64,000 nt of DNA from Paraburkholderia hayleyella (GTDB taxonomy: Bacteria > Pseudomonadota > Gammaproteobacteria > Burkholderiales > Burkholderiaceae). The DNA lies in NCBI RefSeq assembly GCF_009455685.1, contig NZ_QPES01000001.1, positions 1,116,001 to 1,180,000 on the forward strand, written 5' to 3'. The position numbers and the translations under genes are program-made. The notes beneath the pieces are model-generated. The model did no database searches. It was not told where the DNA came from and saw only the letters and a program-made list of their open reading frames with translations. Shown here one piece after another: positions 44,024 to 50,762 of this stretch. The number at the start of each line of letters is the position of its first letter. Within the stretch, counting starts at the first letter, position 1.

Positions 44024-45310
44024 ATGCCTGCATGCGCGGTATCAGAGAGCAATTCGGCGCGTCCGAATATAGCCCATTTGACCGATCACTGGATTTCAAC
44101 CGTCAACCTTGCCGAGGTTCGCTCGCAAGCCCGAACACCCGTCTTCATTTACAGCGAAGCTCAGCTCATCAAGAACATCAGGCGCGTCAAAGCAGCCTAT
44201 CGAGCAGCCGGCCTGGAAGGGCGTGTTTCCATATTCGTCCCGTTCTTCCCGAACGCCAATCCGCACATAATGAAACCGCTTTACGATGAGGGTGCAGGCC
44301 TTCTGCTACAGATGCCCAATGAGTATGAACTTGTGACGAGATACGGGCTCGACAGGTTCATCATTTCGCCTGGGCATGTCTCCGACCAGGAACTCAGCTA
44401 CTGGAGCCTCACAGGGCATCGGGTGTTCCTCGCCAGCCTGGATGAAATAGCCTTTGCTATTCAACAGAACGCACCGACCATCAGCGCCCGGATTGACAGC
44501 CTGTGCTCTGACAAGCCGGGGATCAAGGTCGAGCAACTGGGGCGGCTCGCTGAGATGCTGTCTGCGAGTGGACGGGCACTGGAGTGCTTCGAGGTCTATT
44601 GCGGCAGCGGGAATTCTCTTCAGGATATGGTCAATATCGTGCGGCAGATATTCCAGATGTTCGTGGAACACTTTCCGACAGCCAAATCCATCAACTTCGC
44701 GGGCGGACATGGATTCGACTATGGCCTGTGGGGGGAGACCCAGAAGCATTTCGACTGGGAACAATACTTCTCGGCCATCCGTGATCTCGCTATCGAGATG
44801 CAGATCCCCAAGTCGGTCAATTTCCTATTCGAGCCTGGCCGCGATGTGCTGGCGGACGCGGGCGTCCTGCTCACGAGCGTCAAACGGGACATCGTGCACC
44901 ATTCGAACGGTGACATCGTTGTGACGGATGGCTCTCGCATGCTCATGCCGTCTGCCCAGCTGCGCAAACGCGCTCACAATACGGTGTTTCTGGACACGAA
45001 TTTCCAAGAGATTGCCGACTATTCAGGCTCCGGTAGCGTAAAGGTCAGAGGACGCACGCTCTTGCGGAATGACTATATTCTGCCGGGTGAGGTGGCAGTT
45101 CCCGCATCCGTGAAAGCAGGAGACTATCTGCTCATTCTTGATGTTGGCGCCTATTGCGCCACCCAGCACATGGAATTTCTGAATGTGCCGCCTGCTGGTG
45201 AAGTCCTGGTAGCGAAGGATGGTCACGCGTACCTGGTGACCAAGCCAGGCGATGAATCGGATAAGTGGCGAAATCTGCTGCCCGAGCGTCAACCGCTCTC
45301 TGCCGTTTAG
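44024..45310 (+). CDS. PLP decarboxylase-fold (LysA/ODC-like) protein lacking the usual PLP lysine
   Basis: 428 residues, start supported by AGGAG at about 13 bases. It follows the group-IV decarboxylase plan: TPVFIYSEAQLIKNIRR, FIISPGHVSDQEL, FEPGRDVLADAGVLLTSVKRD, LILDVGAYC. Where family members have AVKAN with the Schiff-base lysine, this protein reads SIFVPFFPNANPH, with no lysine. The HVGSG/HIGS motif reads VYCGSGN, losing the histidine that stacks on PLP. It is probably not a standard diaminopimelate or ornithine decarboxylase; a new chemistry or a regulatory pseudoenzyme is possible. The final gene of the cluster. Confidence 0.8.
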   Translation: MPACAVSESNSARPNIAHLTDHWISTVNLAEVRSQARTPVFIYSEAQLIKNIRRVKAAYRAAGLEGRVSIFVPFFPNANPHIMKPLYDEGAGLLLQMPNEYELVTRYGLDRFIISPGHVSDQELSYWSLTGHRVFLASLDEIAFAIQQNAPTISARIDSLCSDKPGIKVEQLGRLAEMLSASGRALECFEVYCGSGNSLQDMVNIVRQIFQMFVEHFPTAKSINFAGGHGFDYGLWGETQKHFDWEQYFSAIRDLAIEMQIPKSVNFLFEPGRDVLADAGVLLTSVKRDIVHHSNGDIVVTDGSRMLMPSAQLRKRAHNTVFLDTNFQEIADYSGSGSVKVRGRTLLRNDYILPGEVAVPASVKAGDYLLILDVGAYCATQHMEFLNVPPAGEVLVAKDGHAYLVTKPGDESDKWRNLLPERQPLSAV

Positions 45311-45386
45311 GCGCTCTCTCATGAACCCGACAAATCATGACGCCAGTGAAGCATTGGATCGGCGCTTGGGCCAGCAAGCAATCACG

Positions 45387-45426
45387 TCCTCTGATCCTCT
45401 GATCCTCTGATCCTCTGATCCTCTGA
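45387..45426. repeat. 8-bp tandem repeat, five copies
   Basis: TCCTCTGA is repeated five times exactly at the right end of the metabolic cluster, 77 bp after its last gene. Confidence 0.95.
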
Positions 45427-45440
45427 TTGATCGGTGAGAC

Positions 45441-45800
45441 TTGGCAAAGGTGGTTGCCATCGAGACCACCCGTTTCGGGCTTGGCGAGATTCCTCGTCCG
45501 CCCTATTGGAAGGGATTTCGGATAGCGACGCTGGGCTGGATCGTAGGCAAGGACCGGAGGCCTTTGCTATTTAAGGAAGAAGCCCCCGCAAGCGGGACAC
45601 TGGTGGAGCGATCCAGCCGCTATCCCATGCTCGTGCACCTGCCTCGGGAAAAAGACTACGGGCTGATTCCCCGCACAAAAAACGGCTCTGCGCTCGCAGG
45701 TTACGGTGCTGTCACCGTGGCCGATGCGCTCAAGAAGACAGTGGCGGACCTGCCTGCCCATTTATGGCAATCTCTGACGTGGGATCGTGGAAAGGAACTG
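45441..45800 (+). pseudogene. IS30-type transposase fragment fused to a PdxH-like scrap
   Basis: The open frame first shows LGEIPRPPYWKGFRI, which resembles the C-terminal PRPPxWxGxRV motif of pyridoxamine-phosphate oxidase. It then shows GTLVERSSRYPMLVHLPRE and VADALKKTVADLPAHLWQSLTWDRGKELS, typical of IS30-family transposases. Neither is complete. The frame is an accidental fusion, not a gene; the PdxH reading is tentative. Confidence 0.55.
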
Positions 45801-45892
45801 TCGGAGCCCGATCGACAGGTCAACTCCAGGGCAATTTTGCCAATCCCAGCACGGGTCAGATCGGACCGACGTTTAAAGCCGATATTAGACTG

Positions 45893-45922
45893 AGTATCCC
45901 AACAGTTTCCGCGCCGACTCAT
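45893..45922 (-). mobile_element. Very short IS3 OrfB scrap
   Basis: The minus strand reads MSRRGNCWD, the strongly conserved IS3 OrfB signature, then loses all similarity. The match is short, so it is a weak call. Confidence 0.35.
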
Positions 45923-46108
45923 GCCCTGCTGTATCTGATCGTGTCGCAGGCGCTGACGCTGACGGAATTTCCGGCTTGCATACTGGGCGCATTCCTTGCG
46001 ACGCTTGCAACGGCACTGGTGATTGCCGACCTGTTTGAGCGATTCATTGATCGAGTGGCGATCAGGTTATCAAAGCGCCTAAGTGCAACATCGTTGTTCC
46101 CCCGCTGA
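45905..46108 (+). pseudogene. Acyltransferase-3-like C-terminal remnant
   Basis: The frame encodes two hydrophobic stretches (ALLYLIVSQALTLTEF and LGAFLATLATALVIADLFERFIDRVAIRLSKR) ending at 46108. The last block resembles the end of OafA/YrhL membrane acyltransferases, where the final helix precedes ERFIDRPAI. The upstream catalytic part is missing. Low-confidence assignment. Confidence 0.4.
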
Positions 46109-46273
46109 AAAATAAACACCTCCCCGCTTAATGCCGGCTCGTGAGTTTTTCAACGGGTTTGGCGTAAAAGCCGCCTGCCAGGTTTCACCACGGGTGTCAT
46201 AAAAGCGTTGAGCTTGGGGCAACTCGCGTGAGCCCGCGAAGACCGCATGCTATTCTTTTGCCGCTTTATTTCT

Positions 46274-46292
46274 ATGATCGCTTCACGATCAT
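46274..46292 (+). other. Stem-loop before the surface-antigen gene
   Basis: ATGATCG/CGATCAT pair across a five-base loop, about 30 bp upstream of the ATG. It may be a leader hairpin or an operator. Confidence 0.35.
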
Positions 46293-46320
46293 GCAAACGG
46301 CTTTTCAAGGAGAAAAATCA

Positions 46321-46710
46321 ATGTCGATGCGAATTCGCGTTCCGTTTCATCTGGTTACGGCTGGCTTGTTGCTGGCGGGTGTTTGTAGTGCGCAAGCGGC
46401 CAACCTGGGTTTTCTGAATGACACGCCCATCAGTTATATGAAGCAACGCGACGTTGATTCAATCAAGGTGGCCGTGTTCCATGCGCTCGATAAAAAGCAG
46501 GATGGCGAAGCGGACAAGTGGAACAACGACGATACCCGTAATAGTGTCCGTATCGACGCGACGATTACCCCGCAAGACACCACGACCGATGGCGACCGGA
46601 CTTGCCGCGTGGCGACGGTCGTGCTCGAAGCGAAAGGGCAGTTGATGCGCTTGAACCCGCAGTTCTGCCGCCAGGATCATGGCAAGTGGCAATTGCAGAA
46701 AAAACCATGA
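46321..46710 (+). CDS. Secreted 17-kDa surface-antigen-like protein
   Basis: 129 residues from ATG 46321, with AAGGAG ahead of it. A signal peptide (LVTAGLLLAGVCSAQA) is cleaved near residue 25. The mature part has NNDDTRNSVRIDATIT, GDRTCRVATVVL and FCRQDHGKWQL, the pattern of the RT0821/Lpp0805-type surface antigen family, including two conserved cysteines. A role in the cell envelope is likely, but no activity is known. Confidence 0.75.
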   Translation: MSMRIRVPFHLVTAGLLLAGVCSAQAANLGFLNDTPISYMKQRDVDSIKVAVFHALDKKQDGEADKWNNDDTRNSVRIDATITPQDTTTDGDRTCRVATVVLEAKGQLMRLNPQFCRQDHGKWQLQKKP

Positions 46711-46789
46711 ATGCGGCTTATGTCCATGAGCGGAGGGCTGGCGGGCACCGTGGCATGCTAGCGGCCTCGCGCCTGGAGATCAGCGGGGG

Positions 46790-47248
46790 ATGCAGGCCGT
46801 GAGTGGCCGGATTGTTTCATGTGGCGTTGTGCTGCTCGATCCGCAGGGCCGGGTGTTGCTTGCCCATGCCACGCAGACTTCGCACTGGGACATTCCAAAA
46901 GGTCACGGCGAGGATGGGGAGGCCGCGCATGTCACTGCGCTGCGGGAGATGGCCGAGGAGACGGGCATCGTGTTTGGGCCAGAACGGCTGACGGATCTGG
47001 GCCTCTTCGTATTTCGGCGCGACAAGGATCTTCATCTTTTTGCCGCACGCGCGCAGGCCTGCGAACTGGACCTCACGCAGTGCCGATGCGAGTCGTTTTT
47101 TCCACGGCTCCCGGATGGCCTGTTAATTCCCGAAATGGACGCGTACCGCTGGTGTGCGCCCGATGATGTTGCGCGTTATGCCAGCCGGAGCCTCACGCGT
47201 CTTTTTCAGACGACGTTATCGCTTGAGCAACTGCATTTGTCGCTGTAA
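46790..47248 (+). CDS. NUDIX hydrolase
   Basis: 152 residues. The Nudix box G-x5-E-x7-REMAEETGI is complete (from about residue 39), so pyrophosphohydrolase activity on a nucleoside-diphosphate-linked compound is expected. Substrate unknown. It has no close operon partner; glnS converges from the other side. A start at an internal codon (GTG 46800) is possible. Confidence 0.9.
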   Translation: MQAVSGRIVSCGVVLLDPQGRVLLAHATQTSHWDIPKGHGEDGEAAHVTALREMAEETGIVFGPERLTDLGLFVFRRDKDLHLFAARAQACELDLTQCRCESFFPRLPDGLLIPEMDAYRWCAPDDVARYASRSLTRLFQTTLSLEQLHLSL

Positions 47249-47364
47249 GCGCAGCGGCGGTGATGGGGCGGCGGGGTGCTTCATTCATACCCCGGCTACC
47301 CCACCCCAGGCTAGGGCAGCCGGGCCCCAGCCATATTCCTCCGGGCGAAGTCACAGAGGTTACG

Positions 47365-49077
47365 TCAGGCGGCGGGTTTGCCCCAACTGTCGCGCAGGCT
47401 CACGATGCGGTTGAACACCAGTTTGTCTGGAGTGGAATCGACACGGTCAGCAATAAAATAGCCGTGCCGCTCAAACTGGAAACGCTGTTCCACCTGAGTT
47501 CCGCTTGCGCCAGGTTCGAGCCAGGCGCGGACGACACGCTTCGAATCCGGGTTGAGCGCCTGCAGAAAATCGCGGCCACCGGCGTCGGGCTGTGCTTCCT
47601 TGAACAGGCGGTCGTATAGCCTGACTTCGGCGGGGCAGGCTTGTGCCGCGCTGACCCAGTGAATCGTGCCTTTTACCTTGTAGCTGTTCGCACCTTCGGT
47701 GCCGGAGCGGCTGTCCGCAAAGTAGTTGCAGTGAACCGCGATGATGTTGCCATCGCCATCCTTGTCGACGCCGGTGCATTCGACGACATAGCCATAACGC
47801 AGCCGCACGCGGTTGCCCGGGAACAGACGGAAGTAGCCTTTGGGCGGTGCTTCGCAGAAATCTTCACGTTCGATCCAGAGCTCGCGCGAGAACGGAAAGG
47901 TACGCGTGCCCTGTTCGGGATGATGCGGATGCACCGGTGCGCTGCAGGTTTCAGTCTGGTCTTGCGGAAAGTTGTCGATGATGAGCTTGAGCGGATCGAG
48001 CACAGCCGTGATGCGTGGTGCCTTGTCATCCAGATCATCACGTAGTGCGCCTTCGAAGACACTCATGTCAATCCATGAATCCACCTTGGTGACGCCAACC
48101 CGCTCGCAGAGCAACTGGATGCTTTCCGGCGTATAGCCGCGCCGCCGGATGCCGACGATAGTGGGCATGCGCGGGTCGTCCCAGCCATCGACATGGCCTT
48201 CGTTGACGAGTTGCAGCAGTTTGCGCTTGCTGGTGATGGCGTAAGTCAGGTTCAGGCGCGAGAACTCGATTTGTTGCGGTAGCGGGCGGCTGAACACGCC
48301 GGCATCGGCCAGCGCGTTGAGAATCCAGTCGTAGAGCGGCCGATGGTCTTCGAACTCGAGCGTGCACAGCGAATGCGTGATGTTTTCGAGCGCATCCGAA
48401 ATACAGTGGGTGTAGTCGTACATCGGATACACGCACCAGGTGTCGCCGGTACGGTAGTGATGGGCGAAGCGGATGCGATAGATGACCGGATCGCGCATAT
48501 TGAAGTTGGGCGAGGCCATGTCGATCTTCGCGCGCAGCACATGCTCGCCTTCCTTGAACTCACCGGCTTTCATGCGACGAAAGAGATCGAGATTTTCTTG
48601 CGGCGTGCGCTGGCGAAACGGCGATGGCGTGCCGGCTTCGGTGGCTGAGCCACGGTTGACGCGCATCTGTTCGGCTGACTGGCTGTCCACGTAGGCCTGG
48701 CCACGTTCGATGAGCAGTTCGGCAAACGCATACAGCTTGTCGTAGTAATCACTGGCGTAATACAGATGCTCCTTGCCATCATGCTTCCATTCGAAGCCGA
48801 GCCAGGTGACAGCGTCAATGATTGAATCGACGTATTCGACGCTTTCTTTTTCTGGATTGGTGTCATCGAAGCGCAGATGACACACGCCCCCATAACTGCG
48901 CGCAATGCCGAAATTCAGGCAGATGCTTTTTGCGTGTCCGATATGCAAATAACCATTGGGTTCTGGTGGAAAACGTGTTTCCACCCGCTGGCCCCATTTG
49001 CCGGTGCGGTTGTCGTCATCAATGATGTTACGGATGAAATTGGATACCACAGGGGGATCGTTGCGTTCGGTAGTCAT
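47365..49077 (-). CDS. glnS: Glutaminyl-tRNA synthetase
   Basis: 570 residues. Class I signatures are present: PPEPNGYLHIGHAKSI near the start, the family AITSKRKLLQLV form of the KMSKS loop, and the GlnRS-specific FDDTNPEKE and C-terminal beta-barrel region (TRTFPFSRELWIEREDF). It charges tRNA-Gln directly. It seems to be a single-gene unit convergent with the NUDIX gene. Confidence 0.97.
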   Translation of the reverse strand: MTTERNDPPVVSNFIRNIIDDDNRTGKWGQRVETRFPPEPNGYLHIGHAKSICLNFGIARSYGGVCHLRFDDTNPEKESVEYVDSIIDAVTWLGFEWKHDGKEHLYYASDYYDKLYAFAELLIERGQAYVDSQSAEQMRVNRGSATEAGTPSPFRQRTPQENLDLFRRMKAGEFKEGEHVLRAKIDMASPNFNMRDPVIYRIRFAHHYRTGDTWCVYPMYDYTHCISDALENITHSLCTLEFEDHRPLYDWILNALADAGVFSRPLPQQIEFSRLNLTYAITSKRKLLQLVNEGHVDGWDDPRMPTIVGIRRRGYTPESIQLLCERVGVTKVDSWIDMSVFEGALRDDLDDKAPRITAVLDPLKLIIDNFPQDQTETCSAPVHPHHPEQGTRTFPFSRELWIEREDFCEAPPKGYFRLFPGNRVRLRYGYVVECTGVDKDGDGNIIAVHCNYFADSRSGTEGANSYKVKGTIHWVSAAQACPAEVRLYDRLFKEAQPDAGGRDFLQALNPDSKRVVRAWLEPGASGTQVEQRFQFERHGYFIADRVDSTPDKLVFNRIVSLRDSWGKPAA

Positions 49078-49220
49078 GCAAAAAGGAGCGGGCTGAAGCA
49101 GGTTGGTGGAGGTGCCGTGCCACGTATCGGTGCACGGCTGTACAGGGCTGTCAATTCTACCCGAGCTACCCGGGCAATCCGTGGCTTGGCTTGCGGTTAG
49201 GGCGCCTGATGCTGCTGGCG

Positions 49221-49240
49221 GTGTGTTCTCGTGTGTTCTC
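49221..49240. repeat. 10-bp tandem duplication at the end of the CoA-transferase gene
   Basis: GTGTGTTCTC occurs twice in succession, overlapping the stop region of the minus-strand CaiB/BaiF gene. Confidence 0.85.
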
Positions 49241-50459
49241 AGATCACCGCCTGCGCGCGTAACGTAGCCAGCTTGCTGGCATCGTAGCCGAGCAGGTCTT
49301 GCAAGATGCGCTCGGTGTGTTCGCCCAGGAGCGGAGGGTGGCTGCGGGTTTCGGGGGGTGTTTCGCTCATGTTGACGGGGTTACGCACCAGTCGCACCGT
49401 GCCGCCGCCCGGATGCGGCAAGTCGACTTGCAGGCCGCGAGCGAGCACCTGCTCATTGCTGAATACTTCCGCCAGATCGTTGATGGGCCCGCAGGGCACG
49501 CCTGCCGCCTCGAGCGTGGTGATCCAGTGGTGCTTGCTGGCTTCTTGCACCATGGCCGCGAGAAGTGGCACCAGTACCTCACGATGGCGCACGCGCTCGG
49601 GGTTGGTGGCAAAGCGCACGTCGTCGGCGAGCGCCGCACGCTGGCCTGCCGTGACGAACTTGCGAAACTGGTTGTCATTGCCAACGGCGACGATGATCCA
49701 GCCATCGCTTGCCTGAAAGGTCTGATAAGGCACGATGTTCGGATGGGCGTTGCCCCAGCGCATGGGCGGTGTGCCGCTAGCGAGGAAATTGGTGTTCATG
49801 TTGGCGAGCATGGCCACCTGCACGTCAAGCAGTGCCATGTCGATGTATTGCCCCACGCCGGTCCGGTCACGATGGGTGAGCGCAGTGAGGACCGCGATGG
49901 TGGCGTACATGCCGGTCATCAGGTCGGCAATCGCTACGCCCGCTTTTTGCGGGCCGCCGCCAGGCAGGCCATCGTGCTCGCCGGTAATGCTCATGAAGCC
50001 CCCCATGCCTTGCACGATAAAGTCGTAACCGGCTCGCGTCGCGTAGGGGCCGGTCTGGCCGAAGCCTGTCACGGAGCAATAAACCAAATCAGGCTTGAGC
50101 GCTTTGAGCGAGGTGTAATCGAGGCCGTATTTCTGCAATTGCCCGACCTTGTAATTTTCCAGCACGACGTCGCTTTGCGCCGCGAGTTCGCGGACAATCT
50201 GTTGCCCGGCAGGTTGTGCAATATCCACGGTCAGCGAGCGCTTGTTGCGATTGGCCGCGAGGTAATACGCGGCTTCGTGAGTCTCGGCGCCATCGGGTGT
50301 TTTCAGGTACGGCGGGCCCCAGTGCCGGGTATCGTCGCCCATGCCGGGCCGCTCGATCTTGATGACGTCCGCGCCGAAATCGGCGAGCGTTTGCGAACAC
50401 CACGGACCGGCCAGCACGCGGGTGAGGTCTAGCACGCGAATATGACTGAGAGCGCCCAT
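49239..50459 (-). CDS. CaiB/BaiF family III CoA-transferase
   Basis: 406 residues from ATG 50459. Family blocks: LDLTRVLAGPWCSQTLADFGADVIKIERPG, NRNKRSLTVDI, and GQTGPYATRAGYDFIVQGMGG, which contains the catalytic aspartate. It moves CoA between organic acids (for example formyl, oxalyl or carnitine-type CoA). Substrate not identifiable. It is often found near glutaryl-CoA dehydrogenase, which is absent here. Confidence 0.92.
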   Translation of the reverse strand: MGALSHIRVLDLTRVLAGPWCSQTLADFGADVIKIERPGMGDDTRHWGPPYLKTPDGAETHEAAYYLAANRNKRSLTVDIAQPAGQQIVRELAAQSDVVLENYKVGQLQKYGLDYTSLKALKPDLVYCSVTGFGQTGPYATRAGYDFIVQGMGGFMSITGEHDGLPGGGPQKAGVAIADLMTGMYATIAVLTALTHRDRTGVGQYIDMALLDVQVAMLANMNTNFLASGTPPMRWGNAHPNIVPYQTFQASDGWIIVAVGNDNQFRKFVTAGQRAALADDVRFATNPERVRHREVLVPLLAAMVQEASKHHWITTLEAAGVPCGPINDLAEVFSNEQVLARGLQVDLPHPGGGTVRLVRNPVNMSETPPETRSHPPLLGEHTERILQDLLGYDASKLATLRAQAVI

Positions 50460-50681
50460 GACGGGGTTTCGTCTCCTGAATAAAGCTGGGTGATGTACGG
50501 CCTCGGCAGGTGAACCCCGCGTGAGGCCCGTGAGGTGAGGCAATCTTAAGCGATTAAGGGTCCGTGTCGTAACCAGCTGGATGGATTAGGCCAGATGGCA
50601 GGGGCCGTGCGTGAGCCCTGGCTGGATGGCCAGCAAGGTGCAACTGGCGGGTTGCGCCGCCTCGTGGCGGTGTTGATCCCG

Positions 50682-50687
50682 TATAAT
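50682..50687 (+). promoter_or_regulatory. -10 hexamer of alaS
   Basis: A perfect TATAAT lies 75 bp upstream of the alaS ATG. No strong -35 is visible at normal spacing. Confidence 0.4.
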
Positions 50688-50762
50688 CGGCCGACCATGA
50701 AATCACTGTCTGGCGCGTCTGCTAACGCCGCCAGACCAAGCCAGGACCCTCCCCGCCCCGCC

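Noticed and set aside
45387..45426. CRISPR-like array
   Set aside because: Units are 8 bp with no spacers, so this is a simple tandem repeat; no cas genes nearby.
45478..45504. Possible attR: GATTCCTCGT shared with the tRNA-Arg 3' end
   Set aside because: Only ten bases match and they encode a PdxH-like motif; too short to call an attachment site.
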